From Acidimicrobiia bacterium (GTDB lineage Bacteria; Actinomycetota; Acidimicrobiia; IMCC26256; PALSA-555): 24,150 bases of DNA. Position numbers and translations under genes: made by a program. Within the stretch, counting starts at the first letter, position 1, and each line of letters starts with the position of its first letter. The stretch spans positions 1 to 24,150 of the forward strand of contig JALHSW010000036.1 in NCBI GenBank assembly GCA_022865365.1, given 5' to 3'. This document shows positions 14,286 through 21,283 of the stretch, piece by piece. The notes beneath the pieces were generated by a model. That model made no database searches and was not told the origin of the DNA. It saw only the letters and a list, made by a program, of their open reading frames with translations.

Positions 14286-15137
14286 ATGACCGAATCCGCG
14301 AATCCTGAGCAGCGCGAGTACTGGAACGGTCCCGACTCGCAGGAGTGGGTCGAAGATGCCGAACGCTACGACGCGATGCTCGCCCCGTACGGCGAGACCG
14401 TGCTCGACGCCGCGGCACTCACCAGCGGCGAGCGCGTGCTCGACGTCGGCTGCGGCAACGGCGCGACCACGCTCGAAGCGGCGGCCCGCGTCGGCGACGG
14501 CGATGGCGAAGCGGTGGGCTTCGACATCTCCGCCCCGATGCTCGAGGTTGCACGAAGCCGAGCTTCGGAGCGTGGCATTGCGAACGCCCGGTTCACGCTC
14601 GGAGACGCGCAGACCGACGCACTCGGCGGCCCCTACGATGTCGCCATCAGCCGCTTCGGCATCATGTTCTTCTCCGACCCTGCCGCCGCATTCGCGAATG
14701 TCCGGTCGGCGCTCTTACCTGGAGGGCGTGCGGCTCTCCTGTGCTGGCGACCGATGCTCGAGAACGAGTGGGTGATCGTGCCGACTGCCGCGGCGATCGA
14801 GCACGTGCCGCCGCCCGAGCCTCCACCCCCGGATGCCCCCGGGCCGTTCCGGTTCGCCGAGAAGGGTTCGTTGGCCGCTGCGCTCACCGCGGCCGGATTC
14901 GTCGACGTCACCAGCGACGCGGTCGACGGCCCGATGCTGCTCGGTGGGCCGGGTTCGTTCGACGACGCGTACGACTTCCTCAAGGGCAACGGGATCACGC
15001 GGCGCGTGCTCGGCGATGCGCCCGACGAGGCGAAGACCCGGGCACTCAGCGCGATGCGCGACGCGTTGTTGCCCTTCAGGACCGATGCAGGCGTTCGCAT
15101 GAACGGCGCGATGTGGCTCGTCCGAGGCCGGGCCTGA
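14286..15137 (+). CDS. class I SAM-dependent methyltransferase, substrate unknown
   Basis: 283 residues. Motif I VLDVGCGNGATTLEAA (51-66) binds SAM, followed by GEAVGFDISAPMLEVARSRA (one strand/loop carrying the acidic ribose ligand), FTLGDAQTD and the post-motif region with YDVAISRFGIMFFSDP. A Pro-rich linker around 173-185 precedes a C-terminal cap. It belongs to the broad UbiE/MenG-like methyltransferase group; the start N-P-E-Q-R-E-Y-W-N resembles many small-molecule methyltransferases that open with a Q-x-x-Y-W element. The substrate cannot be named. It follows the superoxide dismutase gene and converges on moaD across 43 bp. Confidence 0.88.
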   Translation: MTESANPEQREYWNGPDSQEWVEDAERYDAMLAPYGETVLDAAALTSGERVLDVGCGNGATTLEAAARVGDGDGEAVGFDISAPMLEVARSRASERGIANARFTLGDAQTDALGGPYDVAISRFGIMFFSDPAAAFANVRSALLPGGRAALLCWRPMLENEWVIVPTAAAIEHVPPPEPPPPDAPGPFRFAEKGSLAAALTAAGFVDVTSDAVDGPMLLGGPGSFDDAYDFLKGNGITRRVLGDAPDEAKTRALSAMRDALLPFRTDAGVRMNGAMWLVRGRA

Positions 15138-15164
15138 TCCGTCCCGTCCCGTCCCGAAGAGCTC

Positions 15165-15182
15165 AGCCCGGGATTGCGGGCT
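15165..15182. terminator. possible bidirectional hairpin between methyltransferase and moaD-like genes
   Basis: AGCCCG at 15165-15170 pairs with CGGGCT at 15177-15182 around a 6-nt loop, in the convergent gap and touching the moaD-like stop. There is no T-run on either strand, so intrinsic termination is uncertain. A GTCCC repeat (15141-15156) lies just before it. Confidence 0.3.
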
Positions 15183-15429
15183 AGCCCCCGCTGACGGGGG
15201 GCAGCACGGCGACCTCGTCGTCATCGCTCACGATCGTTGCGTCGCCGTCGGCCGGTTCGTCGCCGTTCACCCAGACGCGCGCAGTACCGAGCACTGACAC
15301 GAACGGCTCGCCGTACGCGTCGCGCGCTTGGCCGAGGACGTCGCCGAGCGTCCCCGCCTCGAACCGATCCTCGGATCGGCCGGCTGCCTCGCGTGCCCCC
15401 GCGAAGAGCCGCAGCCGCACCTGCGCCAC
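15181..15429 (-). CDS. MoaD/ThiS-family sulfur-carrier protein
   Basis: 82 residues, beta-grasp (ubiquitin-like) fold, ending in the Gly-Gly tail (81-82) needed for adenylation and thiocarboxylation. RLRLFAGAREAAG at the N-terminus and VWVNGDEPADGD with the end DDEVAVLPPVSGG are the MoaD pattern. It should carry sulfur for molybdopterin or a related pathway, but no MoaE, MoeB or other cofactor gene is in the window, so the pathway is not proven. GTG at 15429 lies 4 nt after the preceding gene's stop and lacks a Shine-Dalgarno, consistent with coupling. Confidence 0.88.
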   Translation of the reverse strand: MAQVRLRLFAGAREAAGRSEDRFEAGTLGDVLGQARDAYGEPFVSVLGTARVWVNGDEPADGDATIVSDDDEVAVLPPVSGG

Positions 15430-15433
15430 CGGT

Positions 15434-15649
15434 TCAGGACGCCGGTGCTTCGGCCTCGGCCGAACCCGCGCCCGGGCGATCGACGCGCTCGAGCTCGTGC
15501 TCCAAGTCGGTGAACTCCGCCTCGAGTCCTCCGAGGGTCACGAGGTCGCGATCACGGTCGTCGGTGGACGGTGCCGTCGGCTCGGGAACCGACGGATCCG
15601 TCGGTCGGGTCGGCGGCTGGTTCGGCTGGCTCGGCTTCGGGGTTTCCAT
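15434..15649 (-). CDS. small acidic Pro-rich protein with a short coiled-coil helix (hypothetical)
   Basis: 71 residues from ATG 15649; a GTG at 15652 immediately before it is an alternative. The N-terminal third is rich in Pro, Thr and Ser (PKPSQPNQPPTRPTDPS). The middle, LVTLGGLEAEFTDLEHELER, looks like a short amphipathic or coiled-coil helix, and the tail is Ala/Glu-rich. No family recognised. Support for it being real comes from its tight position 4 nt ahead of the moaD-like gene, a TACGCT box 8 nt before the ATG and an overlapping GGAGG. It could bridge partners, but no function is claimed. Confidence 0.6.
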   Translation of the reverse strand: METPKPSQPNQPPTRPTDPSVPEPTAPSTDDRDRDLVTLGGLEAEFTDLEHELERVDRPGAGSAEAEAPAS

Positions 15650-15657
15650 CACCCTCC

Positions 15658-15663
15658 AGCGTA
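15658..15663 (-). promoter_or_regulatory. -10 box before the 71-aa protein
   Basis: TACGCT on the minus strand, 8 nt from ATG 15649 and 5 nt from GTG 15652. It resembles the boxes before other leaderless-looking genes here. It sits just after the LON-domain gene stop. Confidence 0.3.
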
Positions 15664-15678
15664 CGCGCCGCGTCGGGA

Positions 15679-16329
15679 TCAGTCGCCCGACAGTCGGAAA
15701 TCGAGCACGGAGGCCGCGTCGGCCAGGAGCTCGACCAGACGGGCGAGCCGCGCGCCGGCGTCGTCGAGCTCGAGCAGGCCCTGCGCATCGAGGGGACCGA
15801 TCGGCGCGAGCGCGGCCGCCTGGAACGAGGCGCGGACGGGGTCTCCGTCGAGGTCGATCTCCTCCGACGGCACCGTCGCCCCGAGCTGCGCATGCAACGC
15901 CATGACGCGCCGCAGGAGCAGCGTCACCTCCGGGATCAGCACCGCTCCCTCGGAGTCAGCGTTCTCCGTGAGCACCTCGACGTGGGCCCGTGGGAACGGA
16001 TCGTCGGTGAGCCACTCCCGGATCCGGCACCGCTGCACACCCGCGGTCACGAGCGCGTACCGACCGTCTTCGAAGCGCCCGGCCTGCACGATCCGCGCAA
16101 GGGTGCCGACAGGGAAGCGAACATCTCCACCGCCGACCTCGCTCCCGCGCTCGATCAGCACGACACCGAAGGCCATGTCGTCGGCGAGGCATCGCTCCAC
16201 CAGCGCGCGGTACCGATCCTCGAAGACGTGGAGCGGGAGCAGCGCGTGCGGGAACAGCACACTGCCGAGCGGGAACATCGGGGTCCCGAACACCGGGGTC
16301 CGGGACAGGGGGGTCTGGGACAGCGGCAC
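15679..16329 (-). CDS. LON-protease N-terminal (substrate-binding) domain protein
   Basis: 216 residues containing only the LON substrate-binding domain: FPLGSVLFPHALLPLHVFED (19-38) with RYRALVERCLADDMAFGVVL, then GTLARIVQAGRFEDGRYALV and a helical C-terminal half. There is no ATPase or protease domain. Such stand-alone proteins occur widely in bacteria with poorly known roles. GTG at 16329 is preceded 6 nt away by TAGCGT, suggesting a leaderless start. It adds three tandem pentapeptides (L-S-Q-T-P, L-S-R-T-P, V-F-G-T-P) before the domain. ATG at 16278, exactly after the repeats, is the alternative and would give the normal family start. Confidence 0.88.
   Translation of the reverse strand: MPLSQTPLSRTPVFGTPMFPLGSVLFPHALLPLHVFEDRYRALVERCLADDMAFGVVLIERGSEVGGGDVRFPVGTLARIVQAGRFEDGRYALVTAGVQRCRIREWLTDDPFPRAHVEVLTENADSEGAVLIPEVTLLLRRVMALHAQLGATVPSEEIDLDGDPVRASFQAAALAPIGPLDAQGLLELDDAGARLARLVELLADAASVLDFRLSGD
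16279..16323 (-). repeat. three 15-bp tandem repeats at the start of the LON-domain gene
   Basis: Minus-strand units at 16323-16309, 16308-16294 and 16293-16279 encode L-S-Q-T-P, L-S-R-T-P and V-F-G-T-P. They lie between the two candidate starts (GTG 16329 and ATG 16278). The first two differ by two bases, the third is more diverged. Confidence 0.7.
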
Positions 16330-16335
16330 GACCCG

Positions 16336-16341
16336 ACGCTA
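16336..16341 (-). promoter_or_regulatory. -10 box for the LON-domain gene
   Basis: TAGCGT on the minus strand, 6 nt before GTG 16329; no Shine-Dalgarno. The 29-nt gap to the SirB1-like stop at 16359 holds it. Confidence 0.35.
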
Positions 16342-16358
16342 CCGGTGCGCCGCCCGGG

Positions 16359-17126
16359 TCAGTTCGCGCGAGCTCGGAACCCTGCTGCGTCCTGAGCAGC
16401 CCGTTGCGCTGCGTCGCCTTCGAGCTCGCCGGAGAGCGCGTCGAGCGCGTTCGCGGCCTCGGCGAAGCGCCCGAGTCGGCCAAGCAGCGACGCGCCCGCG
16501 CGGCGTTCGACGATCGAGAGCCCGGGGATGCACAGTCCCAGGCGCGTCGCCCATACCGCGGTGCCGGGATCGCGACCCACCGAGCTCTGCACGAGGTTCG
16601 CGAGCATCCGGGCGAGGATGGCGCGCGGTCCGACCGGCGCCAGGTACTCGGGCAGGAATGGCACGGCGCCACGGGTCGCTTCGAAGATGAGGCGGCAGCC
16701 GTCTTCGTCGAGGCGGAGCCCGCCGTGGAACGGGTCGTAGAACGCGCCGTCGTCGGCTCGAACGAGAAAGTGCCCGGGCATCCCCACGCCCTCCAACGTG
16801 AGCCCCATGCGGTGCCCGACCTCGAGCATCAGCACGCTGAGGGTGATGGGGATGCCGAGGCGACGCCGCATGACCTCGTCGAGGTACGAGTTGCGGGGAT
16901 CGGCGTAGTCGACCTCGTTCCCCACGAAGCCGAGGTCGGTGAAGAGGTGTCGAGCGAGCCTCTCGGGGGTTCGGGGTGCGTCGTGCGCGAGCTCGTCGAG
17001 TGCCGCGAGCTCCGCCGCGACGTCGACGGGGTGATCGTGCGCGGCGATCAGCAATGCGGCTTCCGCGAGTGGGAGGTCGCGCTCAGGCGCACGTACGCGA
17101 TCAGCGAAGCGCTCGGTCGGGTCCAC
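16359..17126 (-). CDS. SirB1 / transglutaminase-like family protein with tetratricopeptide-like tail
   Basis: 255 residues from GTG 17126. The SirB1 N-terminal region holds ARHLFTDLGFVGNEVDYADP (one block) followed by RNSYLDEVMRRRLGIPITLS and LEVGHRMGLTLEGVGMPGHF, hallmarks of the transglutaminase-like domain also annotated near YchA. The C-terminal part (about 185-250) is helical and repeat-like (RAGASLLGRLGRFAEAANAL). The usual Cys of a true transglutaminase is not obvious, so catalysis is doubtful. The frame stays open to 17300 but the upstream part is antisense to fur. Its TACCGT -10 box shares two bases with that of fur. Confidence 0.85.
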   Translation of the reverse strand: MDPTERFADRVRAPERDLPLAEAALLIAAHDHPVDVAAELAALDELAHDAPRTPERLARHLFTDLGFVGNEVDYADPRNSYLDEVMRRRLGIPITLSVLMLEVGHRMGLTLEGVGMPGHFLVRADDGAFYDPFHGGLRLDEDGCRLIFEATRGAVPFLPEYLAPVGPRAILARMLANLVQSSVGRDPGTAVWATRLGLCIPGLSIVERRAGASLLGRLGRFAEAANALDALSGELEGDAAQRAAQDAAGFRARAN

Positions 17127-17134
17127 CAGGGCCG

Positions 17135-17140
17135 ACGGTA
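17135..17140 (-). promoter_or_regulatory. -10 box of the SirB1-like gene, overlapping the fur -10
   Basis: TACCGT on the minus strand, 8 nt before GTG 17126. Its first two bases pair with the TA of the fur -10 box (17139-17144). Confidence 0.45.
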
Positions 17141-17144
17141 CACT
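17139..17144 (+). promoter_or_regulatory. -10 box of the Fur-family gene, overlapping the SirB1-like -10
   Basis: TACACT, 7 nt before GTG 17152, with no Shine-Dalgarno; a textbook leaderless arrangement. It shares the TA at 17139-17140 with the divergent box. The -35 would lie within the SirB1-like coding region and is poor. Confidence 0.5.
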
Positions 17145-17151
17145 CGACCCC

Positions 17152-17619
17152 GTGACGACCGACGTCCGCGAGGCGACCCTCGACCAACCAACACTCGAGC
17201 AGCAGGTTGCGAGTCGGCTACGGCGAGTCAAGCAACGCATGACCGGCAATCGCGCCGCGCTCGTCGATGTGCTGCGCGATGCCACGCGGCCGCTCACCAT
17301 CCCCGAGATCCTCCATATCCGTGGCGGACTTGCCCAGAGCAGCGTCTACCGCAACCTTGTCGTCCTCGAGCAGGCCGGCGTCGTACACCGCATCGTCACG
17401 AACGACGAGCACGCCCGCTTCGAGCTCGCGGAAGATCTCACCGGGAACCACCACCACCATCTCGTGTGCTCCGAATGTGGTGCCGTCGAGGACGTCCCCG
17501 CGTCGGCCGGGCTCGAGGCGTCGTTGCACGCGGCCGTCTCGGAGATCGACCGGACCACCGGGTTCACGACCGAACGGCACCGCATCGATCTCGTCGGTCG
17601 GTGCCGCACCTGTTCCTGA
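17152..17619 (+). CDS. Fur-family transcriptional regulator (Zur/PerR/Fur type undetermined)
   Basis: 155 residues. The winged helix (about 18-80) includes RMTGNRAALVDVLRDATRPL and the recognition helix LAQSSVYRNLVVLEQAGVV (60-78). The dimer domain carries the HHHH run (100-103) beside two zinc-binding cysteine pairs, Cys106/Cys109 (CSEC) and Cys151/Cys154 (CRTC). The paired Cys-X2-Cys structural zinc site is present, but the sensing metal cannot be assigned by eye; HHHH next to the first pair resembles Zur-like members. GTG start 7 nt after TACACT. It converges with the thioredoxin-like gene with only 15 nt between the stops. Confidence 0.9.
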   Translation: MTTDVREATLDQPTLEQQVASRLRRVKQRMTGNRAALVDVLRDATRPLTIPEILHIRGGLAQSSVYRNLVVLEQAGVVHRIVTNDEHARFELAEDLTGNHHHHLVCSECGAVEDVPASAGLEASLHAAVSEIDRTTGFTTERHRIDLVGRCRTCS

Positions 17620-17634
17620 GCGTCCGAGCGGGAC

Positions 17635-18264
17635 TCAGTTCCGCGAGAACACCGACTGGCCGGCCGCGAGCTTGGCGGCCGTAGCGGCGATCGACTTCGG
17701 CGCGAGCTCGCCGGACGCGCGCCCGACCACGTTGCCCTGGGCGTCCAGGAGCACGAAGTACGGGTACGCAGTACCCCCGTACGCGCGCATGGCCTGCTGG
17801 TCCGCGTCGTCGTTCAGCACGTTCGTGAACGGCCACTTCTCCCGGGCCAGCCACTTCGACGGTGGGTAGTTGGGGGCATCGGAGCTCGTCCCGGTCGTGA
17901 CCGTGTCGACCTCGATGCCGGCGAGCTTGCCCTGCTTGGCGAGCTTCACGATGCGCGGCACCTCACGCCGGCAGTGCGGGCACCAGTGCGCGACGAAGAC
18001 GACCCCGCGCGGCGTTCCCGGGCCGCCGATCGTCACCGGCTGCCCGTCGAATCCCTGACCGGTCAACGTCGGCGCCGTCTTCCCGATCTCGGGGTCGCGG
18101 GCCGTGGCGATCTTGTCCGAGGCCGCCAGCGCCGTTCCGGCCACGACGACCTTGCGGCTCGTCTCCTGCTTGGCGTCCTTCGCCGACGCAGCCGTCGCAA
18201 CGAGTGCCGCAGTGAGCGTGAGGGCGGCCAGCGCAAGGACTCGGGTCGTGCGGGTGCGGTTCAT
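17635..18264 (-). CDS. secreted thioredoxin-fold oxidoreductase (TlpA/DsbA-like)
   Basis: 209 residues. A signal sequence (NRTRTTRVLALAALTLTAAL, then VATAASA) should be cleaved near residue 28. The mature domain has the redox motif Cys95-Pro-His-Cys98 in VAHWCPHCRREVPRIV and a cis-proline loop GTAYPYFVLLD, both as in TlpA/DsbA-type proteins. CPHC is the DsbA active-site sequence, so it may act as the oxidase paired with DsbB upstream. It is a thiol-disulfide enzyme in the extracytoplasmic space. ATG 18264 follows AAGGAG (8-nt spacer) and overlaps the dsbB stop by 4 nt. The open frame upstream to 18909 is antiparallel shadow. Confidence 0.9.
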   Translation of the reverse strand: MNRTRTTRVLALAALTLTAALVATAASAKDAKQETSRKVVVAGTALAASDKIATARDPEIGKTAPTLTGQGFDGQPVTIGGPGTPRGVVFVAHWCPHCRREVPRIVKLAKQGKLAGIEVDTVTTGTSSDAPNYPPSKWLAREKWPFTNVLNDDADQQAMRAYGGTAYPYFVLLDAQGNVVGRASGELAPKSIAATAAKLAAGQSVFSRN

Positions 18265-18830
18265 TGCAGAATCTCCTTCTCCGCCCGACTCGATCGTCGA
18301 TCCACGACGAGCAGGGCCCCGATCAACAGGAAAGCACTCAAGTCCATGAACGCCAGGGTGACGTATCCGAGTTCCTCGAAGTACGGAACGCTGCACGGGA
18401 CGAACACCGAGCACGACGTGCTCTCCGAGAACGACGGCACCCGCTCGACGAGCCAGTGGTAGAGCGCCAACGGCGTCCCGACGACCACGAACGGCGCGGC
18501 GTACCAGACCACGCCGCGGTCGCGCCGCAGGACCCCCACCACCAGGATCGCGGCGAGCGGATACATCAGGATTCGCTGGTACCAGCACAGCTCGCACGGC
18601 AGGAGCCCGGCGATCTCCGAGTAGTAGAGACTGCCCATCGTCGTGACGACGGCGACTGCCGCAGCAGTCGGGCGGGCATAGGGACCGATCGCGCCGACGA
18701 CGCGGGTCGCGAACCGACGGCCACCCGATGACACGAGCGCGGCGATCCCGACAACCACAAGCGCCAGGAACGCAGCGTTCGCGGCGAACGTGAGGACGGT
18801 GAAAAGCGTGTTCGCGGTGTCGATGTTCAC
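18261..18830 (-). CDS. dsbB: DsbB/BdbC-family disulfide bond formation protein
   Basis: 189 residues, membrane protein with about five hydrophobic segments. The first redox pair Cys79/Cys82 lies in LLPCELCWYQRILMYPLA, the family signature where quinone-linked reoxidation occurs. The second pair, Cys140 and Cys146 (STSCSVFVPCSVPYF), faces outward and should oxidise the DsbA-like partner. It has an extra N-terminal TM compared with E. coli DsbB, as in many Gram-positive BdbC proteins. GTG 18830 lies 3 nt after the CopC-CopD stop, and the stop overlaps the thioredoxin-fold gene by 4 nt, forming a tight pair with that partner. Confidence 0.92.
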   Translation of the reverse strand: MNIDTANTLFTVLTFAANAAFLALVVVGIAALVSSGGRRFATRVVGAIGPYARPTAAAVAVVTTMGSLYYSEIAGLLPCELCWYQRILMYPLAAILVVGVLRRDRGVVWYAAPFVVVGTPLALYHWLVERVPSFSESTSCSVFVPCSVPYFEELGYVTLAFMDLSAFLLIGALLVVDRRSSRAEKEILQ

Positions 18831-18833
18831 CGT

Positions 18834-20612
18834 TCAGCCGAACGTCACGGTGCCACGCAACGTGGGCTGGTCGAACTCCGACACCAATGGCTTCGCCGTC
18901 ACTCGCCACTCTCCCGCGATCGGTACGTCGAATCCCGGCGCGTAGTAGTGGCCGGGGCTGAGCCGTCTGAGCGCAACGTCGATCGGCGCGATGTTGCGGT
19001 CGGGAAGATCGATCGTGACCTTGAGATCGGTGACGTCGAGTGGCGCCCCTGACGGCGTGAGCGTGTTGGCGTGCACGTCATTGGCTCCGGTCACGCCCGG
19101 CGTGGCGGTGAAGTCCACCCAGACCTTCTTCGACTTCATCGTCACGCCCACCGCGCCGCCCTCGGAACCCTGGGCCACCGCGGTGCGCGCGGGCGCGGCG
19201 TTGACCAGCAACGCGGTCGCGGCAAGGACGGCCACCGCGAGGACGATCTCGCCCCACACCGATCGACGGAGGTGGCGGACCTCACTCGCGTCGTCGATCT
19301 CGTACTGGTCGAGGGTGTCGGTCTGTGCGGGCAGATCATCATCCGACCCGCCGGTCACCGCGGGCATCCCCGACGCTGAGGGCTCGGGCGGCCCGAAGAG
19401 GCGCAAGACGATCTCGCGACTGAACGCGGCGAACACCACGATCGCCGCGAAGAGGACCAGCTTCACCGTGAGGATCCGGCCGTAGTCGGTGCTTCGGAGC
19501 GCGTCGAGGCTCCCGACCTGGCGCCAGGTCTGGAACGCGCCGGTAGCAGCCAGCGCCACGACACAGCCGAGCGCGACGCGCGAGAAGCGCGGAACGGTCT
19601 CCCGCAGATGCTCGGTGGTGTTGCTGCCGGTCAGGGTCATTGCCGCGAGGACGACGAGCCCACCGAGCCACACTGCCATCGCGAGCACGTGCAACGTGTC
19701 CGCGATGACGGCAGCGCTCACCCAGTCGCCCGACACCGCGTGACCTGCGAGCCCCGGGGTCGCCGCGAGCGCGATCGCGACGACCGCACCGAGCGGGAGC
19801 CACCACGCGGGAAGGCGCTGCTCTTCGCGACCGGGACGGCGGAAGAGCAGCACGAGCAGGGGGACGGCGACCAGCAGCACGACGATGCGCGCGAGCCAGA
19901 TCTCCCCCAGACGCTCGCCGAGGGTGTCCCCGAGCAGGCTCGTCGAGAGCGCCTCGCCGATCCCGAGCCCGGAGACGTACGGCCCGTAGAGCGCCAGCCC
20001 GGCGATGGAGGCGACGAAGGTGACGACCCAACCCAACCCGACGATGGCCCGGGCCCGCTTCGACGCTCGGGCTCCGGGCGAGATGGCGGCCGCGAACGCC
20101 GCGCCGCCGATCAGGAGCGCGAGGCCGGCGAACACCAGGCCGCGGACCACCCCGTATGCCGCACCGACGACCTTGTCGCCGCCTTGCGCGCCGAGGAGGC
20201 GGTTGGCGAGACCGGTGACCTCGCGACTCGTGGCGCCCGGTCCGCCGCCCTCACCGACCTGGAAGGTGAACGCACCCTGGATCGGGTGCGAGTCGGCCGA
20301 GACGACGCGCCAGGTGACCACGTAGGAACCGTTGTCGAGCTTCGGCACCGGCATCCGCACGGTGCGCCCCGATACGTCGACGCCACCCTGGTCGACGCGA
20401 CCGCCGTCGGCATCGAACACCCGGACCCCACCGTTCTCGGCGCGCACGGTCTCGGTGAACTGCAACGTGATCGTCGGCGGCGACTTCGTGAGCACCGCGC
20501 CCGGTGCCGGATCGGACTCGACGAGCTCGGCGTGCGCGAATGCCGGTGACGCGCCGACGAGCAGGACCCCGCTCGCCAGGGCCACGACCGCGAGCGCACG
20601 GCGAAGCATCAT
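18834..20612 (-). CDS. CopC-CopD fusion copper-handling membrane protein with C-terminal extracytoplasmic domain
   Basis: 592 residues. After a signal peptide (cleavage likely after Ala26, AFA|HAELVESDPAPG) comes a CopC cupredoxin-like domain (27-120). Its mature N-terminal His27 and the DSH segment ending at His109 fit the Cu(II)-binding site of CopC. Residues about 150-420 form the CopD permease with about eight TM helices, including AVIADTLHVLAMAVWLGGLV. A linker and another TM lead to a C-terminal beta-rich domain (about 500-592, KVTIDLPDRNIAPIDVALRR with a following P-G-H-Y) resembling YtkA-like domains. Such fusions are known in Actinobacteria. ATG 20612 overlaps the anti-sigma stop by 4 nt; a second ATG follows directly. 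Confidence 0.92.
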   Translation of the reverse strand: MMLRRALAVVALASGVLLVGASPAFAHAELVESDPAPGAVLTKSPPTITLQFTETVRAENGGVRVFDADGGRVDQGGVDVSGRTVRMPVPKLDNGSYVVTWRVVSADSHPIQGAFTFQVGEGGGPGATSREVTGLANRLLGAQGGDKVVGAAYGVVRGLVFAGLALLIGGAAFAAAISPGARASKRARAIVGLGWVVTFVASIAGLALYGPYVSGLGIGEALSTSLLGDTLGERLGEIWLARIVVLLVAVPLLVLLFRRPGREEQRLPAWWLPLGAVVAIALAATPGLAGHAVSGDWVSAAVIADTLHVLAMAVWLGGLVVLAAMTLTGSNTTEHLRETVPRFSRVALGCVVALAATGAFQTWRQVGSLDALRSTDYGRILTVKLVLFAAIVVFAAFSREIVLRLFGPPEPSASGMPAVTGGSDDDLPAQTDTLDQYEIDDASEVRHLRRSVWGEIVLAVAVLAATALLVNAAPARTAVAQGSEGGAVGVTMKSKKVWVDFTATPGVTGANDVHANTLTPSGAPLDVTDLKVTIDLPDRNIAPIDVALRRLSPGHYYAPGFDVPIAGEWRVTAKPLVSEFDQPTLRGTVTFG

Positions 20613-21229
20613 GCGGGCCCCGGCACGATCGTCGGCACGGTCGATCGATCTGCGGGCGCGGCGCGACCGACGAGCCACAGCAACCCGAGACCGAGCAGCT
20701 CGGTCACGTGGGTCAGCTCGTTGACCGCCGCGGCCCGTCCAGTCGCGATGTCGATCACCGAGGTGATCACGAGACAGGCGACGAGCGCGGCGGCGACCGG
20801 GAACAGCCCGGCCACGCGACTCGGGCGCCAGGCCGCGAAGAGGAAGCCCACCGCGAGCGCGACGGCGAACGAGCCGAGGTGCCGGGCGGTGTGCACGGGG
20901 AGCCCGGCGTCGGAGCCTAGGAGCAGTGCCGGGACGGCCAGCCCGATCTGCACGATCGCGACGAAGCCGAGCCCGATGCGCCACGCCTCCAGATGCGGGG
21001 AGGCCGCCCCGTCGTCGGCACCGATCGCGCCGAGGATGCGCGCCGTCAGGTCGGGAACCCTCGGCGCGGGTGCGACCCTCACCCGTGCGTGCAGCGACGC
21101 CACGGCCTCCTGGTAGGCGCGGCACTCGACACACGCCGCGAGATGGGTGCGGACCGCTTCCGCGGGCGCGCCCACGTCCTCGCCGTCGAGACGAGCCGAG
21201 ATCGCGGTTCTGGTTCGTTCACAGTCCAT
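20609..21229 (-). CDS. zinc-finger anti-sigma factor, membrane-bound
   Basis: 206 residues. The N-terminus carries the ZAS motif H-x3-C-x2-C (His29, Cys33, Cys36 in RTHLAACVECRAYQEA) that binds an ECF sigma factor. A helix follows, and from about 80 there are four to five hydrophobic segments (e.g. GLGFVAIVQIGLAVPALLLG). Several TMs, not one, is a common multi-pass anti-sigma layout. ATG 21229 lies 54 nt from the divergent ECF sigma gene, its likely partner, though divergent rather than cotranscribed. The stop overlaps the CopC-CopD start by 4 nt, placing the copper and disulfide genes under the same transcript. Confidence 0.87.
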   Translation of the reverse strand: MDCERTRTAISARLDGEDVGAPAEAVRTHLAACVECRAYQEAVASLHARVRVAPAPRVPDLTARILGAIGADDGAASPHLEAWRIGLGFVAIVQIGLAVPALLLGSDAGLPVHTARHLGSFAVALAVGFLFAAWRPSRVAGLFPVAAALVACLVITSVIDIATGRAAAVNELTHVTELLGLGLLWLVGRAAPADRSTVPTIVPGPA

Positions 21230-21240
21230 GAACAGGTAGT

Positions 21241-21264
21241 CGACTCCTGGGTGTCCGGGGTTCC
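21241..21264 (-). promoter_or_regulatory. candidate ECF-type promoter for the anti-sigma / CopCD / DsbB operon
   Basis: On the minus strand GGAAC (21264-21260) is followed 15 nt later by GTC (21244-21242), similar to the GGAAC...GTC pattern of many ECF-sigma promoters. It would start transcripts about 10 nt before ATG 21229. GGGGTTCCCC here is self-complementary apart from the two central bases. Confidence 0.3.
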
Positions 21265-21268
21265 CCAG

Positions 21269-21274
21269 TATCGT
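21269..21274 (+). promoter_or_regulatory. -10 box of the ECF sigma gene
   Basis: TATCGT, 9 nt before GTG 21284, no Shine-Dalgarno. It lies within the 54-nt divergent spacer together with the candidate ECF promoter of the opposite strand. Confidence 0.35.
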
Positions 21275-21283
21275 CGCCCGGCG

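Noticed and set aside
15138..15182. Strong intrinsic terminator in the convergent gap.
   Set aside because: The 6-bp stem has no T-run on either strand; kept only as a low-confidence hairpin.
17100..17160. A canonical Fur or Zur box upstream of fur.
   Set aside because: No inverted repeat resembling known actinobacterial Fur, Zur or PerR boxes could be found in the divergent spacer.
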